Shown: positions 6,701 to 13,443, numbered from the stretch's first letter. The stretch: 16,429 nt of DNA from Candidatus Omnitrophota bacterium (GCA_023247285.1 JAHFGU010000022.1:1-16429); one strand, 5' to 3'. Notes: generated from the sequence alone by a model not told the origin. Made by a program: numbers and translations.

Positions 6701-8385
6701 GCAGCTTCAAGCGGCGCATCGCCGAGGTGCTGGTGGAGCAGAAGCTGGCGACCGAGGCGCAGCTCGACGAGGTCATGGGCGAGGCCAGCCGAAACGGGAA
6801 GAGCTTTGCCCGGCTCCTGATCGACCGCGGCCTGGCCACGCAGACGCAGCTCACGGAGCTGCTCTCCAAGGAGCTCGGGCTGCCCATGATCTCGCTCGCC
6901 AAGTACCGCATCGATCCGACGGTCTCCCGGCTGATCCCGGAGCGCCTGGCCCGACAGCACAACCTGATCGCGCTGGCCAAGTTCGGCGACCGGTTGGTCG
7001 TTGCGATGGCCGACCCCCTCGACATCTTCGCGGTCGATGACCTGAAGGCGCTGACTCAGGTGGCCATTGACCCGGTGCTCTCACCCGACACCGAGATCCG
7101 CCGCGCCATCGAGCAGGTCTACGGCAACCCCCTGATGATGGACGAGGCCCCGGCCGAGGAGGCGCCGCCTACGGATGATCTGGATAGCGCCATCGCGCTG
7201 CTGTTGACCGAAGCCGGAGAAAATGAAGCCCCCGTGGTGCGGGTCATCAATCTCATCACCATTGAGGCGATGCGCCACCGCGCCTCCGACATCCATCTGG
7301 AACCCATGCGGAACGCGCTGCGGGTTCGCTACCGGGTGGATGGGCGATTAACGGAAGCCCATCGGCTGCCCAAGGCGGTCCAGAATCCGGTCCTGACCCG
7401 CCTGAAGATCATGTCCGGGATGGACATCACGGAGTGGCGCCTGCCCCAGGACGGCCGGTTCAAGGTCCGCCACGAAGAGCAGGAGGTGGACTTCCGCGTG
7501 TCCGTCTTGCCCCTGACCAACGGCGGGAAAGTCGTGCTGCGGCTGCTCGACAAAGGCAACCTCTCAATCGGGCTCGACCATCTGGGATTCATGCCGGAAT
7601 CCATTCAGCTCTTTAAGGAGGCGGTCAAGCGGCCCCACGGCATGATCCTGGTCACCGGGCCGACCGGATCCGGCAAATCCACGACGCTGTACTCCGTCCT
7701 CAACCAGCTCAACCAGTCGATACGGAACATCATCACGGTCGAGGACCCGGTGGAATACCAAGTGGAGGGGATTACCCAAGTCCAGGTGAATCCCGAGGTC
7801 GGCCTGACGTTCGCCAGCGGCCTGCGGGCCATCCTCCGCCAGAGCCCCGATGTCGTGATGATCGGCGAGATCAGGGATTTCGAGACGGCGGACATCGCGA
7901 TGAAGGCCAGCCTCACGGGCCAGCTCGTGCTCTCCACCTTGCACACCAACGACGCGGCTTCGGCTGTCACGCGCCTGGTCGACATGGGTGTGGAGCCTTT
8001 CCTCGTCGCGTCCAGCGTCAGCCTGATCGAGGCGCAGCGCCTGGTCCGCAAGCTCTGCCCCAAGTGCCGCGAAGCCTACGCGCCCGGTCCGGCGCTCCTC
8101 GAGCGCTTGGACTTGCGCAGCGTCTCAGGCGTGACGTACTATCGCGCGGTGGGGTGCCGCGCCTGCGGCCAGACGGGCTACCGGGGCCGCATGGGCCTCA
8201 TCGAGCTCTTCCAGCTCGACGAGCGAATCCGGGAGATGGTGGTCGCCCGCGCCCAGTCCTGGGAGATCAAGGAGCATGCCATCAAGGCCCTCGGCATGAT
8301 CACCCTGCGGGACGACGGCTTGAAGAAAGCCGCAGCGGGCCTGACGACGCTGGAAGAAGTCGTCGCCGTCACCACGGAGGAGTAG
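6697..8385 (+). CDS. pilB: PilB-type pilus extension ATPase, copy 2
   Basis: Second, clearly paralogous PilB/GspE-family ATPase of 562 residues, starting at ATG 6697 (ATGA overlap) with GGAGGG directly upstream. The N-domain again looks like MshEN but with A9 and K16 at the motif I glycines, A30 at the Gln, A38 at the first motif II glycine (G45 kept) and E59 at the second Gln. It is therefore probably not an efficient c-di-GMP site. A linker rich in Glu/Ala/Pro (about 145-165) is followed by ASDIHLEP and VRYRVDGRL. The core has Walker A GPTGSGKS (321-328), ITVEDPVEY, Walker B SPDVVMIGEIRD (383-394) and GQLVLSTLHTNDA. The zinc cysteines are C454/C457/C487/C490. Copies 1 and 2 are diverged throughout, so the duplication is old. 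It could serve a second pilin, form mixed hexamers with copy 1, or be the main extension motor. Confidence 0.93.
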   Translation: MSSFKRRIAEVLVEQKLATEAQLDEVMGEASRNGKSFARLLIDRGLATQTQLTELLSKELGLPMISLAKYRIDPTVSRLIPERLARQHNLIALAKFGDRLVVAMADPLDIFAVDDLKALTQVAIDPVLSPDTEIRRAIEQVYGNPLMMDEAPAEEAPPTDDLDSAIALLLTEAGENEAPVVRVINLITIEAMRHRASDIHLEPMRNALRVRYRVDGRLTEAHRLPKAVQNPVLTRLKIMSGMDITEWRLPQDGRFKVRHEEQEVDFRVSVLPLTNGGKVVLRLLDKGNLSIGLDHLGFMPESIQLFKEAVKRPHGMILVTGPTGSGKSTTLYSVLNQLNQSIRNIITVEDPVEYQVEGITQVQVNPEVGLTFASGLRAILRQSPDVVMIGEIRDFETADIAMKASLTGQLVLSTLHTNDAASAVTRLVDMGVEPFLVASSVSLIEAQRLVRKLCPKCREAYAPGPALLERLDLRSVSGVTYYRAVGCRACGQTGYRGRMGLIELFQLDERIREMVVARAQSWEIKEHAIKALGMITLRDDGLKKAAAGLTTLEEVVAVTTEE

Positions 8386-8387
8386 CG

Positions 8388-9599
8388 ATGCCACTCTTCG
8401 CCTACATCGTCAAGGATAAGGGAGGGAAGACGCACAGCGGGGTGCTGGAAACGGCATCCCGTACCGCGCTCATCGAGCAGCTCTGGAAGCAGGAATTCGT
8501 CGTCCTGGCGGTAGATGAGAAGGCCCCGTCCAAATTTTCGATGGTGAAGGTGGGAGCCGGACGGGTCAAGGCGGAGTACCTCGTGGTATTCGCGCGGCAG
8601 CTGGCGACGATGGTGGACAGCGGGATCCCGATCGCCTCGGCGCTCGAAGTGCTCGCGGAGCAGATCGATGACCGGACCTTCCGGCAGATCCTCCGCAAGG
8701 TCCGCGACGACATCGAGGCCGGGTCCAGCCTGTCCGAGGGCATCGCCCGGCACCCCAGGGTGTTTTCCGAGTTTTTCATGAACATGGTCAGGGCCGGCGA
8801 ATCCTCCGGGCGGCTCGATGAGATTTTGGATCGGGTCGCCAGCTACCTGGAGAAGGTGAACACCTTGCAGAACAAGGTCCGCGCGAGCCTGTTTTATCCA
8901 GCCTTCGTCTCGGTGCTCGCGGTCGGGATCACCACCTTCCTCCTCGTGGTGATCGTGCCGAAATTCAAGGAAATCTTCGCGACGCTGGGCGGGCAGCTGC
9001 CCGCGCCCACGCAGTTCCTGCTGAATCTGAGCGAATTCTTAGGCCACTACCTGGTGTGGGAGGCGTTGGGCCTGGTGGGCTTCGTGGCCGGATTCCGGTT
9101 CTATATCCGGACCCCGCCCGGCCGGCTCCAGTTCGACCGGGCTACGCTGCGCGCGCCGATCATCGGCAAACTCATGCAGCGCGTCGTCATCGCGCGGTTT
9201 GCGCGCACGCTGGCCACCCTGGTCAAGTCCGGCGTGCCGATCTTGAGCGCGCTCGAGATCGTGGCCAAGACGGCCGGCAACAAGGTGATGGAGCAAGCCG
9301 TCCTATCGGCGCGGGCGAGCATCAGGGAAGGCGAAAACATCGCCGATCCCCTCAGCCACAGCAAAGTGTTTCCGGCCATGGTGACCCGCATGATCGCGGT
9401 CGGGGAAAAGACCGGCGAACTGGAGAAGATGCTGACCAAGATCGCCGACTTCTATGAGAACGAAGTCGACGCTGCCGTGACCGCCCTCACGAGCCTGATT
9501 GAGCCGCTGGTGATCGCCGTCCTGGGCGTGCTCATCGGAGGGATCGTGATCGCGCTGTTCATGCCCATCTTCAAGTTCTCCACGCTGATTTCGCACTAG
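8388..9599 (+). CDS. pilC: PilC, type IV pilus inner-membrane platform protein
   Basis: Inner-membrane platform (GspF/PilC family) that couples the PilB/PilT motors to pilin insertion or removal. The start ATG 8388 lies two bases after the pilB copy 2 stop and is preceded by GGAGGAG (8376-8382). The 403-aa length matches PilC. The protein begins MPLFAYIVKDKGGK, the typical short N-terminal strand region. It then has two GspF repeats: residues about 65-190 with FARQLATMVDSGIPI and a matching repeat from about 265 with FARTLATLVKSGVPI. Each repeat is followed by an AxxxAGExSG/GEKTGELE motif. Membrane helices fall near FYPAFVSVLAVGITTFLLVVIVP, LVWEALGLVGFVAGF and LVIAVLGVLIGGIVIALFMPIF. It is the last gene of the motor operon; a new promoter and riboswitch follow immediately. 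Confidence 0.95.
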   Translation: MPLFAYIVKDKGGKTHSGVLETASRTALIEQLWKQEFVVLAVDEKAPSKFSMVKVGAGRVKAEYLVVFARQLATMVDSGIPIASALEVLAEQIDDRTFRQILRKVRDDIEAGSSLSEGIARHPRVFSEFFMNMVRAGESSGRLDEILDRVASYLEKVNTLQNKVRASLFYPAFVSVLAVGITTFLLVVIVPKFKEIFATLGGQLPAPTQFLLNLSEFLGHYLVWEALGLVGFVAGFRFYIRTPPGRLQFDRATLRAPIIGKLMQRVVIARFARTLATLVKSGVPILSALEIVAKTAGNKVMEQAVLSARASIREGENIADPLSHSKVFPAMVTRMIAVGEKTGELEKMLTKIADFYENEVDAAVTALTSLIEPLVIAVLGVLIGGIVIALFMPIFKFSTLISH

Positions 9600-9606
9600 C
9601 GCCTCC

Positions 9607-9636
9607 GCGCGGAAAAGTGCTGCGCGGAAAAGTGCT
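9607..9636 (+). repeat. 15-bp perfect tandem repeat abutting the pilin promoter
   Basis: The unit GCGCGGAAAAGTGCT occurs twice head-to-tail (9607-9621 and 9622-9636) immediately after pilC. The last T of the second copy is the first base of the -35 box (TTGACG, 9636-9641). Two direct repeats of about one and a half helical turns each, ending on the -35 element, are placed where an activator could bind. A replication-slippage duplication without function is equally possible. Confidence 0.8.
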
Positions 9637-9664
9637 TGACGGCATGAGCGGCTTATGGCATAGT
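9636..9664 (+). promoter_or_regulatory. Sigma-70-type promoter with extended -10, driving the pilin riboswitch and pilin genes
   Basis: The -35 box TTGACG (9636-9641) is followed by a 17-nt spacer and the -10 box CATAGT (9659-9664), with an extended -10 TG at 9656-9657. Transcription should begin near 9670-9673, about ten bases ahead of the aptamer. The sequence resembles the motor-operon promoter (TGG[T/C]ATAGTT then TGACAATT). I checked for a sigma-54 promoter, common for pilin genes elsewhere; TGGCAT...TTGC is present but with wrong spacing. Confidence 0.78.
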
Positions 9665-9680
9665 TGCTGTTGACAATTGA

Positions 9681-9845
9681 GGTTGCGTAAAAGCCACACT
9701 CGCTGAGAGGCGGGGTCGGAAAGCCACAGACCCGAGTGGGAGTAAGCGAGCGGCGCGGAACGCGAGCAAGTCGTCAGCCCCGGAACTGACGGGTTGTCCC
9801 AAGCGTTCTGCATTCTCTTTCTCGGGTGGCTGGGTTGCCGCAACG
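9681..9845 (+). promoter_or_regulatory. Divergent cyclic di-GMP-I (GEMM-I) riboswitch upstream of the pilins
   Basis: The GEMM-I layout is complete. P1 is GTTGCG (9682-9687) with CGCAAC (9839-9844). A P2 hairpin, CTCGCT-GAGA-GGCGGG (9699-9714), has a GNRA loop and is followed by GTCGGAAAGCC (9715-9725). P3 is ACCCGAG (9730-9736) with CTCGGGT (9821-9827), followed by the 3' core GGCTGGGTTGCC (9828-9839). The near-invariant 5' core GGCAAACC is here GCCACACT. The G20 equivalent (9693) and A47 equivalent (9720) are kept, while the G21-C46 pair is swapped to C9694-G9719, a compensatory change. P3 carries an insertion of about 84 nt (9737-9820) with its own helices: TGGGA/TCCCA (9737-9741/9797-9801), CGCG-GAA-CGCG (9754-9764) and CGTCAG/CTGACG (9772-9777/9786-9791). 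A terminator follows, and the pilin ATG is 94 nt beyond the aptamer. Confidence 0.78.
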
Positions 9846-9858
9846 CAGGAACAGACGA

Positions 9859-9890
9859 GCCATTGTCGCTTGCGGCAATGGCGTTTTTTT
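9859..9890 (+). terminator. Rho-independent terminator, expression platform of riboswitch 2
   Basis: GCCATTGTCGC (9859-9869) pairs with GCGGCAATGGC (9872-9882, one T-G wobble) around a 2-nt loop, followed by G and seven Ts (9884-9890). It sits between the aptamer and the first pilin. TTGCCGCAA in the aptamer's 3' edge (9835-9843) is a perfect complement of TTGCGGCAA (9870-9878) in the terminator's 3' arm. GGTGGCT (9825-9831) can also pair with AGCCATT (9858-9864) in its 5' arm. Both are possible antiterminators. Confidence 0.9.
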
Positions 9891-9939
9891 GTGCGGGTTT
9901 GCGTGGCATTCTTCATTTGTTATTCGAAAAGGAGCGGCC

Positions 9940-10470
9940 ATGCAGCGTGTGAAGGGATTCACGCTCGTGGAAATCATGATCGTCGTCGCGATCATCGCCT
10001 TGCTGGCGGCGATCGCGATCCCGAACGTTCTGCGCGGCCGCACGACCGCCAACGAGTCCGCGGCGGTTGGGAACCTGCGGGCGCTGGTTTCCTCCCTGGA
10101 AATGTCCCGTTCGGTCAACAACGCCTACCCGTTGAACGCCACCTGGCAGGCGACGATGTACGGGGCCAACTGCGCCGCCGGCACCGCTCCCGACCCGGAC
10201 TTCGGCCCGCCGTCCTTCTGCCGCACGCTCACCGGCGGGGGTGCCGCCAACACCGTCTCCGGCTTCATCTACACGTATGCCGGGAACGCGACGGGGGACA
10301 CGTACACCCTGCTGGCGGTGCCCGGGGTCATCGCGGTAACAGGTACGCGGACCTTCTTCGTCAGTCAAACGGGGCTGGTGCGGCATTGTCTCAGCCCGCC
10401 AGCCGGCACCGCGGGCAACGGGCCGAACTGGGCCACGCTGGACGCAGCACCCACGAACCCGTGCACGTGA
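9940..10470 (+). CDS. Type IV major pilin-like protein, copy 1
   Basis: Pilus fibre subunit of 176 residues, made as a type III prepilin. The leader MQRVKG is cut before FTLVE by the PilD-type peptidase (not in this window); Glu5 of the mature protein is present. A hydrophobic N-terminal helix (EIMIVVAIIALLAAIAIP) leads to the globular domain. Four cysteines (in NCAAG, SFCR, RHC and the C-terminal NPCT) could form two disulfides, one closing a C-terminal D-region-like loop. GTRTFFVSQTGLVR resembles a beta-strand common in GspG-like pilins of several uncultured phyla. ATG 9940 follows AGGAG (9930-9934); the longer in-frame start at 9826 is rejected because it would translate the terminator. 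Bases 9954-10333 are identical to copy 2. PilA and GspG-like are both acceptable names, so no symbol is given. Confidence 0.93.
   Translation: MQRVKGFTLVEIMIVVAIIALLAAIAIPNVLRGRTTANESAAVGNLRALVSSLEMSRSVNNAYPLNATWQATMYGANCAAGTAPDPDFGPPSFCRTLTGGGAANTVSGFIYTYAGNATGDTYTLLAVPGVIAVTGTRTFFVSQTGLVRHCLSPPAGTAGNGPNWATLDAAPTNPCT
9954..10333 (+). repeat. 380-bp perfect direct repeat shared with 10576-10955 (pilin duplication)
   Basis: Bases 9954-10333 and 10576-10955 are identical at every position (offset 622). The identity starts at the leader-cleavage glycine codon and ends at GTCATCG. The next 70 bases (10334-10403 versus 10956-11025) differ at about 17 positions, after which the final 60 bases are again nearly identical. 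Zero synonymous differences over 380 bp beside a diverged patch indicates very recent duplication or gene conversion. Confidence 0.95.
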
Positions 10471-10555
10471 TAACCATGGGGAAGGAGGTGAGGGGCCGGT
10501 TTGAAATGCACACTGTGGAGCTGGCATCATTATTCCTTATGAGGAGGGAGTGCAG

Positions 10556-11092
10556 ATGTCTCGCATAAAGCAACAGGGATTCACGCTCGTGGAAATCATG
10601 ATCGTCGTCGCGATCATCGCCTTGCTGGCGGCGATCGCGATCCCGAACGTTCTGCGCGGCCGCACGACCGCCAACGAGTCCGCGGCGGTTGGGAACCTGC
10701 GGGCGCTGGTTTCCTCCCTGGAAATGTCCCGTTCGGTCAACAACGCCTACCCGTTGAACGCCACCTGGCAGGCGACGATGTACGGGGCCAACTGCGCCGC
10801 CGGCACCGCTCCCGACCCGGACTTCGGCCCGCCGTCCTTCTGCCGCACGCTCACCGGCGGGGGTGCCGCCAACACCGTCTCCGGCTTCATCTACACGTAT
10901 GCCGGGAACGCGACGGGGGACACGTACACCCTGCTGGCGGTGCCCGGGGTCATCGGGACCACCGGCACGCGGACGTTCTTCGTCGACCAGACGGGGCTGG
11001 TCCGGCACTGCCAGAGCCCGCCGGCCGGCACCGCGGGCAACGGGCCGAACTGGGCCACGCTGGACGCAGCACCCACGAACCCATGCACCTAA
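10556..11092 (+). CDS. Type IV major pilin-like protein, copy 2
   Basis: This is a 178-residue pilin nearly identical to copy 1. The leader MSRIKQQG precedes FTLVE and is two residues longer than in copy 1 and different in sequence. The mature protein is identical for its first ~126 residues, then differs at four positions in the C-terminal region. Copy 1 AVTGTRTFFVSQ becomes GTTGTRTFFVDQ, and HCLSPP becomes HCQSPP. ATG 10556 was chosen over GTG 10550 because AGGAGG (10542-10547) is 8 nt away. It lies 85 nt after copy 1 with no terminator or promoter seen between them, so both should be on the riboswitch-controlled transcript. It could be a dosage duplicate or an alternative fibre surface variant. 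Confidence 0.93.
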   Translation: MSRIKQQGFTLVEIMIVVAIIALLAAIAIPNVLRGRTTANESAAVGNLRALVSSLEMSRSVNNAYPLNATWQATMYGANCAAGTAPDPDFGPPSFCRTLTGGGAANTVSGFIYTYAGNATGDTYTLLAVPGVIGTTGTRTFFVDQTGLVRHCQSPPAGTAGNGPNWATLDAAPTNPCT

Positions 11093-11129
11093 GCCTACGG
11101 TGCGTGTGACGTGTGTTCGGCATGATGGT

Positions 11130-11177
11130 GGCAGCGGCTCGACGGGAGATCGCCGTCGGGCCGCTGCCGTTCTCTTC
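11130..11177 (+). terminator. Strong hairpin between pilins and pilM (terminator or attenuator)
   Basis: GGCAGCGGC (11130-11138) pairs with GCCGCTGCC (11160-11168). It continues after a T-G wobble into CGACGG/CCGTCG (11140-11145/11153-11158), a 16-bp stem with a 7-nt loop. The tail GTTCTCTTC is pyrimidine-rich but only partly T, so termination may be incomplete. That would yield abundant pilin mRNA and a lower level of read-through into pilM-Q. No separate promoter for pilM was recognised. Confidence 0.7.
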
Positions 11178-11206
11178 AATCGCATGACGATGCCCTTCAT
11201 CCCGTG

Positions 11207-12238
11207 ATGCCCGCAACACCCCTCGCAGGCACCAGCACCCGCCAGCCGCTGCGCGAGCTCTTCGGCCGGCTCACCACGATCAAGCCGCAGGACGTCAAGG
11301 TGACCATCGGGATGGATCTGGGTTCCTCGGCCATCAAGGTGCTGGTGCTCGGCCCCAAGAAAGGCGCTGGCCCTCGGGCGCTGCTGGGCCAGCAGCTGGC
11401 ACCCATGCCCGCCGGGGATGCGGATCCCTCGGATGCCATCAAATCAGCCGTCATCAAGCTGCACATCCCGGTCCGCGCCGTCAACCTCTCAGTGAGCGGA
11501 CAGTGGGTGATCATGCGCATCATCGAGATGCCATCGATGAAGCCCGCCGAGATTCGGCAGGCCCTCCCCTATGAGGCCCAGCGCTATCTGCCGTTCAGCA
11601 TCCAGGACGTGGTCGTGGACGGCTTGGTGCTCGGCCCGGCGGACGCAAACAAGGTGTGGGTGCTGATCGTGGCCTGCAAGAAGGAGCTCATCGAGCGCCG
11701 GATCGACTGGGTGCGGCGGGCCGGGATGGATGTGGCGCTGATCGACGTGGATGCGCTCGCCCTCACCAACGCGTATCTCGCTGGCGCACGCAAGCCCGAA
11801 GGCACCCGCGCGCTCATCCACGTCGGCGCGCAGCTCACCAACCTGGTCATCCTGCGCGGGGACATTCCCTACCTGGTCCGTGATATCCCATGGGGCGGGG
11901 AGAAACTGGCGCGCGCGGTCGCGGATCAGCTTCAACTCGACGCCGAGGCGGTCACTAAGGCGTTGACTGAGAACCAGATCGCCGATGAACTCCGCGAGGC
12001 CCTGCACCAGTGGGTGGAGCCGCTAGTCACCGAGCTTGAGCTCTCCTTCGATTATTTCGAAAACCGGTTTGGCCAGCCTCCGGAGGAGGCGTTGGTGAGC
12101 GGCGGTATGGGGCAGTCGGCCGCGTTTCAAGGAGCCCTGAAGAGCCACCTAGCGCAATCCGTGGCACCGTGGGCGCCTGCCTCCGGCGTGTCGAGCCAAT
12201 TTGCCGTGGCCTACGGGCTGGCGTTGAGGACGCTGTAG
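11207..12238 (+). CDS. pilM: PilM, actin-like ATPase of the pilus alignment complex
   Basis: Cytoplasmic actin-fold protein that binds the N-terminal peptide of PilN and links the motor to the periplasmic alignment complex. It has 343 residues, normal for PilM. Actin-family elements visible are phosphate-1 GMDLGSSAIKVLVL (about residues 34-48), phosphate-2-like LIHVGAQLTNLVIL (about 202-216) and the adenosine motif ALVSGGMGQ (about 295-303). The PilM-typical MPSMKPAEIRQALPYEAQRYLPF and GGEKLARAVADQL are also present. The N-terminus has an extra stretch of about 28 residues before the first strand. ATG 11207 (adjacent GTG 11204) has no convincing Shine-Dalgarno. It is followed after six bases by pilN. 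Confidence 0.93.
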   Translation: MPATPLAGTSTRQPLRELFGRLTTIKPQDVKVTIGMDLGSSAIKVLVLGPKKGAGPRALLGQQLAPMPAGDADPSDAIKSAVIKLHIPVRAVNLSVSGQWVIMRIIEMPSMKPAEIRQALPYEAQRYLPFSIQDVVVDGLVLGPADANKVWVLIVACKKELIERRIDWVRRAGMDVALIDVDALALTNAYLAGARKPEGTRALIHVGAQLTNLVILRGDIPYLVRDIPWGGEKLARAVADQLQLDAEAVTKALTENQIADELREALHQWVEPLVTELELSFDYFENRFGQPPEEALVSGGMGQSAAFQGALKSHLAQSVAPWAPASGVSSQFAVAYGLALRTL

Positions 12239-12244
12239 CGCCCC

Positions 12245-12823
12245 ATGCTGAAGGTCAATCTGCTGCCAGAGACCGCGCGCAAAAACGCGCTCTCGCCGAT
12301 CGAGCAATTTCACCGCACGCCGCTCATGTGGATCGCCGTCAGTCTCCTGCTGCTCATCGCGTGTTCCTTCCTCGTGCCCATCATGCTCAGCCGCCAGCAG
12401 CTGACCCAAGTCACCCACCGCATCGAGGCGCTGGAGCCCAAGAAGTTTGAGATGGACCGGCTGCAGCAGGTGCTCCAGCAGCTTCGGGCGCAGCAGGCCG
12501 CGTTCCAAGGGCTGGATCGCCGGGCAGGCGGCTGGGCGAAGCGGCTCAATACGCTCTCCAACGCCACGCCGGACGGCGTCTGGTTCACCGAGCTGACGCT
12601 CAATAAGGGGGCAGGCCTGCTCATTCAAGGTTCGGCCATCGGGCAAGGGGGCAACGAGACGGTGAACATCGGCCGGCTCGTGCAAGAGCTGAAGGCCGAT
12701 GCCGATTTCGCCGCCGTCGTCAAGGATATCCAGATCGAATCGATCAAGCGGTTCCAATTGGAAGAAGTCGAGGTGGTGCAGTTCACGCTGGCGTGTTCGC
12801 TCAGCGATGGGGCGATCCCATGA
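12245..12823 (+). CDS. pilN: PilN, alignment-complex inner-membrane protein
   Basis: Bitopic inner-membrane protein of 192 residues. The short cytoplasmic N-terminus MLKVNLLPE carries the VNLLP motif that inserts into PilM (known for the family). A single membrane helix lies at about residues 34-56 (LMWIAVSLLLLIACSFLVPI). A coiled coil rich in Gln, Leu and Arg (about 57-100) and a C-terminal ferredoxin-like domain that pairs with PilO follow. No strong Shine-Dalgarno is visible at ATG 12245; coupling to pilM, six bases upstream, is likely. The stop overlaps pilO (ATGA). Confidence 0.92.
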   Translation: MLKVNLLPETARKNALSPIEQFHRTPLMWIAVSLLLLIACSFLVPIMLSRQQLTQVTHRIEALEPKKFEMDRLQQVLQQLRAQQAAFQGLDRRAGGWAKRLNTLSNATPDGVWFTELTLNKGAGLLIQGSAIGQGGNETVNIGRLVQELKADADFAAVVKDIQIESIKRFQLEEVEVVQFTLACSLSDGAIP

Positions 12824-13443
12824 AGGGGGGATTGACCTCGCGCGAGCAGCGCACCTTGCTGGTCGGCGGCTTCTTGGCGCTGGTCATTCTCTACGTCTAT
12901 GGCGCCTACGTGATCGGCCCGCTGCTGCATGAGGTCAAGAACCTGGAGAGCCAGATCGCCAGCTCGAAGCAGCGGGTGCAGATGTTGGAGACGGCGACGG
13001 CCAATGAGGCCGCCCTGCGCCAACAGCATCACCAGGTGGAGGACGCGGTCCTCGCGCTGAAGCGGTCGCTGCCTGCGGAGCAGCAGCTGCCGGCGGTGAT
13101 CGAACGCCTTTCCGACTTGGCCAGCCAGGCCGGCGTCAAGATCCAAACTATCTTCCCGCAGCGGCCCGGCGATGAGACCGCGTCCCCCGCGCCGTCCAAA
13201 ACGCCCTCCCCGGACGGGCCGGTGGTCTACAAGGATGTGCTCATTGAAGTTGACGCCGTGGCCGGATTCCACCAGCTCGGCACGTTTCTGAGCCTGATCG
13301 AATCGGGCGACGATCCCATGCAGGTCGCCAGCCTCAGGATCCAGACGGACCCGCGCGGCGTCAAGCGGCCGCAGATCCGCCTGGTCATCAAGACGTACTT
13401 TGCGGCGGAGTCCCTACCGCCCACCGGCGGGGAGAAGGCCTGA
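12820..13443 (+). CDS. pilO: PilO, alignment-complex inner-membrane protein
   Basis: Partner of PilN with 207 residues. The start ATG 12820 overlaps the pilN stop (ATGA); an in-frame GTG at 12793 lies inside pilN and is less likely. After a short cytoplasmic tail (MKGGLTSREQR) comes a membrane helix (about residues 12-34, TLLVGGFLALVILYVYGAYV). A coiled coil (about 37-85) and a periplasmic domain with LPAEQQLPAVIERLSDLASQAGVKI typical of PilO follow. A Pro/Ser-rich loop (about residues 118-132) interrupts the domain. The C-terminus continues with VDAVAGFHQLGTFLSLIE. It overlaps the next gene by one base (TGATG). Confidence 0.92.
   Translation: MKGGLTSREQRTLLVGGFLALVILYVYGAYVIGPLLHEVKNLESQIASSKQRVQMLETATANEAALRQQHHQVEDAVLALKRSLPAEQQLPAVIERLSDLASQAGVKIQTIFPQRPGDETASPAPSKTPSPDGPVVYKDVLIEVDAVAGFHQLGTFLSLIESGDDPMQVASLRIQTDPRGVKRPQIRLVIKTYFAAESLPPTGGEKA

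Noticed and set aside
9656..9672. Sigma-54 promoter (TGGCAT...TTGC) upstream of the pilins
   Set aside because: GG and GC are separated by 7 rather than 10 bases; the TTGACG/CATAGT pair with 17-nt spacing fits better.
9826..9939. Longer N-terminus (start 9826) for pilin copy 1
   Set aside because: It overlaps the aptamer and terminator; a prepilin leader of six residues with a good Shine-Dalgarno at 9930-9934 is far more likely.
10334..10403. Diversity-generating retroelement target in the pilin variable patch
   Set aside because: The differences are not adenine-biased and no template repeat or reverse transcriptase is in the window; gene conversion explains it better.
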